Assembly: GCA_021819725.1 (NCBI GenBank) | Contig: JAKAQR010000001.1 | Span: forward strand, 186,001-250,000 | DNA from: Actinomycetes bacterium | GTDB lineage: Bacteria > Actinomycetota > Acidimicrobiia > Acidimicrobiales > Acidimicrobiaceae | Reading direction: 5' to 3' | Length of the DNA: 64,000 nucleotides | In this document: in pieces, positions 55,519-63,120 of the stretch | Layout: the number at the start of each line of letters is the position of its first letter | Position numbering within the stretch: the first letter of the stretch is position 1 | Translations under genes and position numbers: made by a program | The notes under the pieces: model-generated | Seen by the model: the letters and a program-made list of their open reading frames with translations, nothing else | The model's database searches: none | What the model was told of the DNA's origin: nothing

Positions 55519-55953
55519 TCAGCGATGACCAGTGTGGCCGAACCCTCCAGCTCCACGTTCCGTCTCCGTCAGTTCGGTTCGCGCCACATACTCAACATCC
55601 ACGTAGGGAACCACAACCAGCTGCGCGACACGGTCTCCTGGAACGAGTTCCACCGTGTTCTCGCCAAAGTTGACCAGCAACACGCCGACCTCGCCGCGAT
55701 AACCCTCATCGATGAGACCAGGGGCGTTCAATACCGTCACGCCAGAGCGCAGGGCAAGGCCGCTACGGGGCACCACCAACCCCATCGTTCCAGGCGCTAG
55801 TTCCACGGCGAGTCCCGTGTGACCGATGCCTCGAGAACCGGGGCATAGCGTCAGGTGCTCGATGAGGACAAGATCAGCCCCCGCATCACCGGCTAACTGG
55901 CGCACCGGCAGTTGCGCTCCAGGATGGAGCAACCGTACTGCAATCTCTCTCAC
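55519..55953 (-). CDS. dut: dUTP diphosphatase
   Basis: 144 residues from GTG 55953, chosen because it overlaps the stop of the upstream gene as GTGA and gives the normal trimeric dUTPase length; a longer frame to 56046 is unlikely. The five dUTPase motifs are visible: AGDAGADL, VVPRSGLALRSG, LNAPGLIDEGYRGE, GDRVAQLVVVP and the C-terminal RGAGGFGHTG that closes over the active site. It hydrolyses dUTP to dUMP, keeping uracil out of DNA. Translation is probably coupled to the mannosyltransferase gene. Confidence 0.95.
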   Translation of the reverse strand: MREIAVRLLHPGAQLPVRQLAGDAGADLVLIEHLTLCPGSRGIGHTGLAVELAPGTMGLVVPRSGLALRSGVTVLNAPGLIDEGYRGEVGVLLVNFGENTVELVPGDRVAQLVVVPYVDVEYVARTELTETERGAGGFGHTGHR

Positions 55954-56747
55954 GATGAGCGCCGGATCAGCTTCTCGAGATGATCGATCAATCGATCCTG
56001 TCGTGAACCTTGGCGCAGCCATGGAACTCTTCGACTGATCCCCCAAATCGTACAGAGCATCATCGCCTCAATCACGATATCGCTTGACATCTTCGAGCTG
56101 CCTGCACGCCGATCATGAAAGGTGATTGGAACCTCGATGATCCGGAAACCCAGCTGGGAGACAAGATAGGCCATCTCCACCTGAAATCCATAGCCATCAG
56201 CACGCACCTGATCCAGGTCAATCATCTTCAATGCATCGGCCTCATAAGCCCGAAAGCCAGCAGTGGCATCGCGAACATCGATACCGAGCATGATCGATGC
56301 ATAGCGGTTCCCAAGACGAGAGATCAAGAGGCGCAGAGCCGACAAACCCTCAGACGAACCGCCGGAGATGTAACGGGAGCCGATGGCAAGACCAGCACCA
56401 TCATCGAGACCGTCAAGCAACCTCGGCATGACCGCTGGGTCGTGCGAGAAATCCGCGTCGATTTCAACCAGCGCTGTTGCTCCCGCGCTCAGCGCCTCCC
56501 GGAAACCTGCCCGGTAGGCCGCACCCAACCCGGCCTTACCAGGACGACGCAGCACGCGAACGAACTGATCACCCTTGCTGAGGCTCTCGACCAGATCCGC
56601 GGTGCCATCAGGCGAGCTATCATCAACCACAAGTACCGTCGCCGCGGGAACCGCCTTGCGTATCGCCTCAACGATGTCGAGGATATTACTGGCTTCGTTA
56701 TATGTTGGAACGATCACCCAGGGATACTGCGATGCCGTACGACCCAT
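55950..56747 (-). CDS. Polyprenol monophosphomannose synthase-like GT2 glycosyltransferase
   Basis: 265 residues from ATG 56747, after AAGAAGGGG; the frame runs back to 56786. The GT2 fold of DPM1/Ppm1: VIVPTYNEASNILDIVEAI, VLVVDDSSPDGTADLV, GLGAAYRAGFREAL, EIDADFSHDPAVMPRLL (metal-binding DAD) and IGSRYISGG, then GYGFQVEMAYLVSQLGFRIIEVPITFHDR. It transfers mannose from GDP-mannose to polyprenyl phosphate at the membrane for wall glycolipids or protein mannosylation. There is no C-terminal membrane domain. Followed immediately by dut. Confidence 0.88.
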   Translation of the reverse strand: MGRTASQYPWVIVPTYNEASNILDIVEAIRKAVPAATVLVVDDSSPDGTADLVESLSKGDQFVRVLRRPGKAGLGAAYRAGFREALSAGATALVEIDADFSHDPAVMPRLLDGLDDGAGLAIGSRYISGGSSEGLSALRLLISRLGNRYASIMLGIDVRDATAGFRAYEADALKMIDLDQVRADGYGFQVEMAYLVSQLGFRIIEVPITFHDRRAGSSKMSSDIVIEAMMLCTIWGISRRVPWLRQGSRQDRLIDHLEKLIRRSS

Positions 56748-56803
56748 AAGCCCCTTCTTGCTCGTCTTACCTTCATGGTACCCCACTTAGCATACACAGC
56801 GAG

Positions 56804-56809
56804 TAACCT
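56804..56809 (+). promoter_or_regulatory. Putative leaderless -10 box of orn
   Basis: TAACCT followed by 7 nt and ATG 56817 of the oligoribonuclease gene; no Shine-Dalgarno sequence is present. Confidence 0.5.
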
Positions 56810-56816
56810 GGCTGTC

Positions 56817-57380
56817 ATGTTGGCATGGATGGATCTTGAAATGACAGGGCTGCTCCCCGAGCGCCATGTCATCCTAGAAATCGCAATGATTGTTACCGAC
56901 GACGACCTCAATACCGTCGAGGAGTTCGGACCGCTCGTGATTCATGCCGACGAGGACGCGTTAGGGGGTATGGAGAAGGTCGTCACGAAAATGCACGAAA
57001 CCAACGGGCTCCTCGCCGACGTTCGCGCCTCCACGACCACTCTCGAAGAAGCCCACTCTGCCGCCCTCGCCTTTCTTAAACGACACTGTCCGAACGCTCG
57101 CCAGGTGCCGCTGTGCGGGAACTCTATTGGAACTGATCGTCGCTTTCTCGCCAAATATATGCCGGATCTTGAAAACTGGTTGCACTATCGCTCCGTCGAT
57201 GTCTCAAGCATCAAGGAGCTTGCAAAGCGTTGGTATCCTGGCTTGGCAGAACACTTGCCCAAAAAGGACAGCTCCCATCGCGCTCTAGACGACATTCGGG
57301 ATAGCATCGCTGAACTCGAGTACTACCGCGAGCATCTATTCGTCAAGACACCACGGATCATGGATGTCGACAATTCGTGA
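56817..57380 (+). CDS. orn: Oligoribonuclease
   Basis: 187 residues from ATG 56817. A DEDDh exonuclease: WMDLEMTGL with the first Asp/Glu pair, HVILEIAMIVTD, NSIGTDRRFLAKYMPDLENWLHYRSVDVSSIKELAKRW and SSHRALDDIRDSIAELEYYR carrying the catalytic His and Asp. It degrades 2-5-nt RNA and, in other bacteria, pGpG left from c-di-GMP breakdown, which fits the three c-di-GMP genes in this window. Its last 45 bp overlap the convergent CrtO-like gene. Confidence 0.96.
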   Translation: MLAWMDLEMTGLLPERHVILEIAMIVTDDDLNTVEEFGPLVIHADEDALGGMEKVVTKMHETNGLLADVRASTTTLEEAHSAALAFLKRHCPNARQVPLCGNSIGTDRRFLAKYMPDLENWLHYRSVDVSSIKELAKRWYPGLAEHLPKKDSSHRALDDIRDSIAELEYYREHLFVKTPRIMDVDNS

Positions 57381-57815
57381 CAGGCGCACCCGGTTGTAGC
57401 GTTGAACCGCTACAAACGGAACGTTCGCAAGCACGGCATAGAGCACAGGCACGACGACAAAACCTGGGCTAAGCCACAGCGCTGGCAACCACTGAATTAC
57501 CAACAACCCAGTGTGCACCAACTCTGCTCGCACGGTCTCCAAATACAGTCTTACCAGTGTGCTGTGCTGACGATTGACAATTCGCCGTTTCGAGACACCA
57601 CCCCCAAAGCTTCCCGCCTCAGGCAACCGATGCTTCCAGGTGTCAATGCATAGCCTTTGTCGGTACCAGCGTGCCTTTGGCCCACCCAACCACCAGGGAT
57701 GACGAGCGATCGAGAGCAACACTGTTAGCGGAAGCCGTGCGCCGAGGAACCCCACCACCACGCTCGTCGCGATCCAGAATGCTACGGCAAGCGCCATGCC
57801 GACCACATTGGACAC
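57336..57815 (-). CDS. CrtO-like membrane acyltransferase (glycosyl-diaponeurosporenoate acyltransferase family)
   Basis: 159 residues from GTG 57815, 3 nt after the CrtQ-like stop. Short hydrophobic N-terminal helix, then RWYRQRLCIDTWKHRLPEAGSFGGGVSKR, LYLETVRAELVHTGLL, hydrophobic ALWLSPGFVVVPVLYAVLANVPFV and QRYNRVRLSRI, the pattern of the CrtO family that esterifies a sugar on a carotenoid carboxylate in staphyloxanthin synthesis. Whether the acceptor here is a carotenoid is not known. Partner of the CrtQ-like gene. Confidence 0.82.
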   Translation of the reverse strand: MSNVVGMALAVAFWIATSVVVGFLGARLPLTVLLSIARHPWWLGGPKARWYRQRLCIDTWKHRLPEAGSFGGGVSKRRIVNRQHSTLVRLYLETVRAELVHTGLLVIQWLPALWLSPGFVVVPVLYAVLANVPFVAVQRYNRVRLSRIVDIHDPWCLDE

Positions 57816-57818
57816 TAC

Positions 57819-58922
57819 TCATCGCCTCGTTCTCATTGGCTGCCCTTTCCAGGTAGTTGTACCACGCAGCAGATCAACACCAGACATCACTACGATCACA
57901 AGGAACGCTGCTAAGTAGAGCACCTGGAGTACCATACTGCTCCAGGTGAAAGAACCGATACGCCGCGCTACCAGCACATTGATGAAGAACATCAACCCCA
58001 CAACGGCGAGGGCTCCGACCAGCTCATGTGGCGCATCGGTAACCAGATTTGCGATCGCCGAGAGTTGTGCAACGATCATCAAGGTCGCCACCAATGCACC
58101 GATGCCGCGAACACTGATGGCGCCGATAGCGACGTTCTTGCGGAACCCCTCAAGTAACTGCCAGAACCCATCCGGGTACATCCGAAACTCAATCCAACTC
58201 CGACCCCCATAGAGGATGGTGTGCCCGCTAGTGTGCCGAAACTTTTCCCCCAGGGCTTGATCATCGAGCACCGAGTCCAGTACAGCTCCGTGTCCACCGA
58301 CACTTTGGTATCGGGCTACTTGGCAACACAATACTGGACCAAAGGTAGCCGATGAGTAGGGATGACCTAGCGCCCCGAACGCCCCTGAGGCGATCAGAGC
58401 GACGAGGTTGGGGAAAAATGCGAATTGCTCGTACCAGCGCTCCATCCGATGATAAGGCTGCACACTGATGAGATCATTCGGTCGATTCCGGGCAGCGGCG
58501 ACCAACCTAGCCAACGCATCAGCACCCACAAGAACAACATCAGCGTCCAAAAAGACCACCGTCTCGGTCGACTCCTTAGGGGACCAAGCGCTTAGAGCGC
58601 CTGCCTTCGGATTATTGCCCCGACGCTGGTCGAGGCGAACGACCTCGGCTCCCAGTGATCGTGCAATGGCACCAGTCCCATCGATTGAACGATCGTCGAT
58701 CACAGTCACGGAGAAGATGACCCCCCTTTGGGCACTCAGGCTGGCAAGCAGCTTTGACAGTGATGTCGCCTCGTTGTGTGCAGGAATCACAACCTCCACC
58801 CTAACGACGGAAGCGCTCTCAAGCAGGGATCGATCAAACCGAGGAGGAATCAACAACTTCCATGCAAAATATACCTCCCCCACGACCACCAACAACGGCC
58901 ACAGAACCGCAATGGAAAGCAC
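57819..58922 (-). CDS. CrtQ-like GT2 glycosyltransferase
   Basis: About 367 residues from GTG 58922; TTG 58985 or 58940 would lengthen it into the upstream gene. An N-terminal helix, the GT2 core VEVVIPAHNEATSLSKLLASL, VTVIDDRSIDGTG, VVFLDADVV and QPYHRMERWYEQFAFFPNLVAL, then two or three C-terminal helices (VRGIGALVATLMIVAQLSAI, LVGALAVVGLMFFINVL). QPYHRMERWYEQ is typical of CrtQ (4,4'-diaponeurosporenoate glycosyltransferase) and relatives. It would add a sugar to a membrane lipid that the following CrtO-like enzyme acylates. No crtM/crtN/crtP genes are in the window. Confidence 0.83.
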   Translation of the reverse strand: MLSIAVLWPLLVVVGEVYFAWKLLIPPRFDRSLLESASVVRVEVVIPAHNEATSLSKLLASLSAQRGVIFSVTVIDDRSIDGTGAIARSLGAEVVRLDQRRGNNPKAGALSAWSPKESTETVVFLDADVVLVGADALARLVAAARNRPNDLISVQPYHRMERWYEQFAFFPNLVALIASGAFGALGHPYSSATFGPVLCCQVARYQSVGGHGAVLDSVLDDQALGEKFRHTSGHTILYGGRSWIEFRMYPDGFWQLLEGFRKNVAIGAISVRGIGALVATLMIVAQLSAIANLVTDAPHELVGALAVVGLMFFINVLVARRIGSFTWSSMVLQVLYLAAFLVIVVMSGVDLLRGTTTWKGQPMRTRR

Positions 58923-58926
58923 CAAA

Positions 58927-59955
58927 TCAAAGCCGATCAACCATGGAACGCAGCTGTCGGAACGAACCAATTGGATCTTTACCAATCGGGGTCACCATCA
59001 ACGTAGTGACGCCGGCATGGGCAAAAGCCTCGACACGCTCCTGAACAAAACCCGCACTACCGACAAGGTTCATGCGCTCCAGCAGCTCATTCGGCACGAG
59101 TTGGGCGGCCCTTTCCCGTTCTCCGCCAAGATAGAGATCTTGAATTTGCTCCGCTAGGTCGCCATATCCATAGCGTCGGAACAGGTCGTTATAGAAGTTC
59201 TTCGTCTTTGCACCCATACCCCCAACGTAGAGTGCCACATATGGCCGCGCGAGATCAAGCAGATCCTGACTGTTGTTCTCAATAGCGAGCAAACCTCCCG
59301 CAACGATCTCAAAATCACCGAGATCAGAGTCGCGAAGACTCAGTCCCTTGCGCACCGATTCACCCCACACCGATTCCGCCTGTTCGGGAAGGTAGAAGAT
59401 AGGCAACCAACCCTCCGCGAGTTCAGAGGCTAATGCCACATTCGCTGGTCCGATCGCCGCGAGGTAGATCGGTACTCGTGGCCGAACTGGCTCGGTAATC
59501 AGTTTGAGCGCTTTACCCAACCCAGTACCGCCCCGAAGCGGAATCTGGTAGATGCCATCAGACTCCAGTCGCTCACGGCGCCACACCTTCCGACAGAGCC
59601 CGATGAGCTCCCGTGTCCGAGCGATCGGTCGGTCATAGGCAACCCCATGCCAACCCTCGATTACCTGAGGACCGGAGGCTCCAAGACCAAGAACAGCACG
59701 CCCACCTGAAACGTAATCAAGTCCAGCCGCGGTCTGCGCAATCAACGCCGGCGTACGAGAGTAGATAGGAAGAATGCCAGGCCCGAGCTCGACACGTGTC
59801 GTTCTTGCCGCCAAATAGCCGAGGATAGACACGGCGTCGAATCCGTAGGCCTCGGCGACAAAGACGATATCGAGTCCGGCACTCTCGTAGCGAACGACCT
59901 CCTCAACCGTATCAAGAATATTCCCCGCATAGTTAATCTGCATCGCTAACTTCAT
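58927..59955 (-). CDS. LLM-class, F420-dependent-type oxidoreductase
   Basis: 342 residues from an ATG preceded by GGAGGCACG. Luciferase-like barrel: DIVFVAEAYGFDAVSILGYLAARTTRVELGPGILPIYSRTP, AQTAAGLDYVSGGRAVLGLGASGPQVIEGWHG, PIYLAAIGPANVALASELAEGWLPIFYLPE, GSAGFVQERVEAFAHAGVTTL. The combination is typical of actinobacterial F420-dependent reductases, though FMN use is possible. Substrate unknown. First gene of a set with the CrtQ- and CrtO-like genes; only a few bases separate its stop from the next start. Confidence 0.88.
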   Translation of the reverse strand: MKLAMQINYAGNILDTVEEVVRYESAGLDIVFVAEAYGFDAVSILGYLAARTTRVELGPGILPIYSRTPALIAQTAAGLDYVSGGRAVLGLGASGPQVIEGWHGVAYDRPIARTRELIGLCRKVWRRERLESDGIYQIPLRGGTGLGKALKLITEPVRPRVPIYLAAIGPANVALASELAEGWLPIFYLPEQAESVWGESVRKGLSLRDSDLGDFEIVAGGLLAIENNSQDLLDLARPYVALYVGGMGAKTKNFYNDLFRRYGYGDLAEQIQDLYLGGERERAAQLVPNELLERMNLVGSAGFVQERVEAFAHAGVTTLMVTPIGKDPIGSFRQLRSMVDRL

Positions 59956-60200
59956 CGTGCCTCCGTCTCCACCATGTTCCTATCTCCGCCATGCCATTAT
60001 CGCTACATTGTCCCTATCACCATCATGTCCCTACCGCTGCGAACCTCTGCTCTCATCGCCCCAGTCTACGTTACCAAAGGCCACGACTTTGGTCATAGCG
60101 ATGAACGCGTCACTAGGCTTGTATCGCAGGCAATATCTCCAACGGCACTCCACCATCGAAGGGCCATACAGCACGACCAGGCGACAGACAGGACAGCGAT

Positions 60201-61058
60201 ATGAAGCGAGTGGTAATAGTGGCGATGGTGCTTCTCCTCATCGCGGGCTCCTCACTCTTCCTCTTTGCCCCCACACAGTCGCCAACGTCACCACCCGTGC
60301 ACGATTTGACCATTCCAGCTGGTGATCCAAACTGGGAAACAGCCTGTCATTCGGCGCTGATTCCCGACACAACACCGGCCTGCATGCAAGCCGCGCTCTT
60401 CGACCTCAACCTAGCGCGACGGACCGAGGGCCTGCCACAACTGACGCTTCCGCAAGATTTCGCCACATTCAATCAGGCTCGTCAACTCGTCTACCTGGCC
60501 AATAATGAGCGCTCGATCAGGAAACTCCCCACCGTAGTAAAGTCATCACCAAAACTTGACCACCTGGCCCGCCAGGCTGCCACCCAAGCACGAGACCCAT
60601 TCATCCCGGCATCGATGAACGGAGGATCTGACTGGGCAGGCAACTTCCCGAACGCCATCGTCGTGGTTTTTATGTGGATGTACGAAGACGGATATCGCTA
60701 CACCAATGGCGGAGGTGGATCTAACCTCGACTGTCAATCCCCAAAGGCAAGTGGATGTTGGGGCCATCGCGCCGTCATTCTGGAGGACTCCTCCACCAAT
60801 ACCCGTTATGGAGCCGCCTTCACGACGCAGCTCGCACCGTCACAAGCCCTCAAGTACGCCGACTCGTACACGCTAGAGTTCGCCGGGGCCCCTGCGCTCT
60901 TTGCACTCGGCAATACTAGTCAACTCGCATACACGATCGTCGTCATTGCGTTATTGATGATCTTGGTATCGGTGGCCTCATGGTTCGTTCGACGTCATCG
61001 CCGTCGTGATGGCCGCCATATGGGGCCTCCCTCGCCGCCTTACCTGTCTTGGTCATGA
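60201..61058 (+). CDS. CAP-like extracytoplasmic protein with C-terminal membrane anchor
   Basis: 285 residues. Signal or anchor helix at 4-24, a Cys/His-bearing domain with LNLARRTEGLPQLTLPQDF, ANNERSIRKLPTV, GGSDWAGNFPNAIVVVFMWMYEDG and GCWGHRAVILED, the last two resembling the CAP (SCP/Tpx-1) motif set WxxGHR. A second helix (about 253-273) and the basic RRHRRRDGRH tail end the protein inside. Four cysteines could make disulfides. CAP proteins act outside cells, but a substrate is not evident. AGGA stands 7 nt before ATG 60201. A single gene ahead of a bidirectional terminator. Confidence 0.7.
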   Translation: MKRVVIVAMVLLLIAGSSLFLFAPTQSPTSPPVHDLTIPAGDPNWETACHSALIPDTTPACMQAALFDLNLARRTEGLPQLTLPQDFATFNQARQLVYLANNERSIRKLPTVVKSSPKLDHLARQAATQARDPFIPASMNGGSDWAGNFPNAIVVVFMWMYEDGYRYTNGGGGSNLDCQSPKASGCWGHRAVILEDSSTNTRYGAAFTTQLAPSQALKYADSYTLEFAGAPALFALGNTSQLAYTIVVIALLMILVSVASWFVRRHRRRDGRHMGPPSPPYLSWS

Positions 61059-61254
61059 TCCTCGTAAGCCCCAACGGCACACAGCAGGAGATCTCCCACC
61101 AGGAGACAGTCACTCTCGCGCAGCGATACCACCGAGGTTATCGCCCCACTCGCCAACGATAGGACCCAGAGCGGCACTCTACCCGACCCCGGACCAGATC
61201 TTGTCTCTCGCTAGTCCAAGCACCTACTGGACGACGGCCCTAGAAAATATCGAC

Positions 61255-61295
61255 GAGGTGTCCTACCGGTCCCATCGGCCCCGGTAGGACACCTC
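61255..61295. terminator. Strong bidirectional hairpin terminator
   Basis: GAGGTGTCCTACCGG and its exact complement flank an 11-nt loop, giving a 15-bp perfect stem. On the minus strand ATATTTTCT follows soon after, fitting an intrinsic terminator for the peroxiredoxin gene; on the plus strand it could end the CAP-like gene transcript. Confidence 0.75.
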
Positions 61296-61333
61296 ATTAT
61301 GACATTATGGCGTGGTGCGCTACAACTCGAGAT

Positions 61334-61966
61334 CTAAGCCTTGGGATCTTTGGCAAAGCGCAGGTACGACTTCACCTCGCGAAAGCCTTCGAACTGCTTG
61401 CGTGCCGCTTCAGCACTGACAGAGTTAGCGACGATCACCTCGTCACCTGGCTTCCAATTCACCGGGGTCACTACAGGAAAAGCATCGGAGAGCTGCAACG
61501 CGTCCAAGACCCGCAGAATCTCCGCAAAGTTTCTGCCCACCGAGGCTGGGTACGTCATCTCGAGGCGTAATTTCTTGGCAGGATCGATAATGAAGACGGA
61601 GCGGACCGTGAGCGTATCAGATGCATTCGGGTGGATCATACCAAAGAGAGTCGATACCTTCCGATCAGCATCCCCGATCATCGGGAATCCAACCGCATGC
61701 CCTCGCACCTCTTCGATATCCGACTCCCACTTCAGATGACTCGCAACGTCATCGACCGAGAGACCTATCACTTTGGTGGATCGACGGTCAAACTCTGGTT
61801 GTAGACGTGCTACCTCACCCAGCTCTGTCGTGCACACCGGCGTATAGTCCTTGGGGTGGGAAAATAGAACACCCCAGGAGTCTCCAAGCCACTCATGAAA
61901 CCGGATCTTCCCTACTGTCGTATCCGCCTCAAAATCTGGAACAATATCACCTAACTGGACCACCAT
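61334..61966 (-). CDS. 1-Cys peroxiredoxin (Prx6-type)
   Basis: 210 residues from ATG 61966 (frame open to 62155, unsupported). Catalytic block SHPKDYTPVCTTELGE with the peroxidatic Cys45, and the Prx6-type C-terminal dimer part FPVVTPVNWKPGDEVIVANSVSAEAARKQF. No second cysteine is seen, so reduction needs an outside thiol. It reduces hydrogen peroxide and organic peroxides in the cytosol. Single gene, followed by a strong hairpin terminator. Confidence 0.94.
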   Translation of the reverse strand: MVVQLGDIVPDFEADTTVGKIRFHEWLGDSWGVLFSHPKDYTPVCTTELGEVARLQPEFDRRSTKVIGLSVDDVASHLKWESDIEEVRGHAVGFPMIGDADRKVSTLFGMIHPNASDTLTVRSVFIIDPAKKLRLEMTYPASVGRNFAEILRVLDALQLSDAFPVVTPVNWKPGDEVIVANSVSAEAARKQFEGFREVKSYLRFAKDPKA

Positions 61967-62305
61967 AGCCTCACTTTCTTCTGTTGAGAGAACCCATTCA
62001 GCGCCCTCCCCTAACCGCCATCTACGCTCGGGTGACGACAAACGTGCGACCCGTGCGACTGCTATGTCGTTACCACCGATGAGCTCCGTGTCAACCGACC
62101 AACCGCCATTCCAACGACTACCATGCACATCACGGCCGTCGTCTACCACGAGCAACCCGGACTTGACCCTCTCGTATCAGACCGCACACTCCTGCTCGCC
62201 AGTCTAGTTGTTCCAGCGAGAGCAGCACTTAGCGAGGGCAGCACTTATCGGTCCACATCATGCGGTCTACATCATGGAGACGCTGGCGTTGGTGAGTTGC
62301 AGGGC
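61967..62305. other. Intergenic region with tandem duplications
   Basis: 339 bp upstream of the peroxiredoxin gene, which must contain its promoter. Two adjacent tandem duplications occupy 62215-62276. No regulator site for OxyR- or Fur-type proteins was recognised. Confidence 0.5.
62215..62276. repeat. Two adjacent short tandem duplications
   Basis: A 16-bp unit AGCGAGAGCAGCACTT/AGCGAGGGCAGCACTT (15/16 identical) is followed after 2 bp by a 14-bp unit CGGTCCACATCATG/CGGTCTACATCATG (13/14 identical). Each pair differs by one base, pointing to older slippage events. Confidence 0.9.
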
Positions 62306-62908
62306 TCAGTGTCCATGAGCAAACGCTAAGACTCCAGAGGCGGCCAGTTGGACTGCAATGGCGGCCAGGAGGAGGCCGAAGACCCGAGAGAGCAATTCAA
62401 TACCCCCCTCGCGTAACAGGCGGCTGAGATGCACGGAGAATCGAAGCACAACAAGCAGCACCACCATCACCACAACGATCACAACCCCGAGTCCAAGCGC
62501 ATTTCCCACCGAATGTACTTCACCGGCAAATACCAAGACCGTCGCGATCGCACCGGGGCCAGCGATCAAGGGCGTTGCGAGGGGAACCAGCGCCACATTG
62601 ACCTTGGACTGTGCCGTGAGCTCCGCTTGCTTCCCCGTCAAAAGCTGTAACGCTACAATCAACAACAGCAGGCCACCAGAGACCTGGAGGGCGGGCAACG
62701 AGATGCCAAGATAGCTCAGGATCTCTCTGCCGAAACCGGCGAAGACGGCTAACACGGCGGTCGCCACCAACACCGCCTCGAGCGCGAGTCGTTGACGCGC
62801 CTTAGTGCCTTTACCTTGGGTCACCACAAGGAATGTTGGCACATTGCCAATCGGATCAGTAATCACGACAAGCGTGACAAAACTCTCCACCAGGAACTTC
62901 GTATCCAC
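62306..62908 (-). CDS. MarC-family integral membrane protein
   Basis: 200 residues from GTG 62908, six predicted helices. FVTLVVITDPIGNVPTFLVVTQG at the start, GISLPALQVSGGLLLLIVAL and VPLATPLIAGPGAIATVLV are MarC/UPF0056 blocks. The family's transport role is unproven. It is 148 bp... downstream of nothing related: convergent context is absent, and the gene is divergent from the envelope gene at 63121. Confidence 0.9.
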   Translation of the reverse strand: MDTKFLVESFVTLVVITDPIGNVPTFLVVTQGKGTKARQRLALEAVLVATAVLAVFAGFGREILSYLGISLPALQVSGGLLLLIVALQLLTGKQAELTAQSKVNVALVPLATPLIAGPGAIATVLVFAGEVHSVGNALGLGVVIVVVMVVLLVVLRFSVHLSRLLREGGIELLSRVFGLLLAAIAVQLAASGVLAFAHGH

Positions 62909-63120
62909 CGTTAAACTGCCTTTTTGAGCGCTTTTCCGACGCTACCACTCGCCGAACCAAAGTCTGAAGAAACTCTCAACCCTGCTGATACAAACCGACT
63001 ACCCGTCACCCGCGTACGAACTATACTCTTGACTACTCGCTAGGGAAATCGTGGCGAGACTGGCCTGATAAAAGCTACGGCCAGGCCAGCATAGCTGCAA
63101 TTCTCACGAGGAGGTGTCGA

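Noticed and set aside
56115..56816. N-terminal extension of the oligoribonuclease frame
   Set aside because: It is antisense to the mannosyltransferase gene; orn starts at ATG 56817 with a leaderless-type box.
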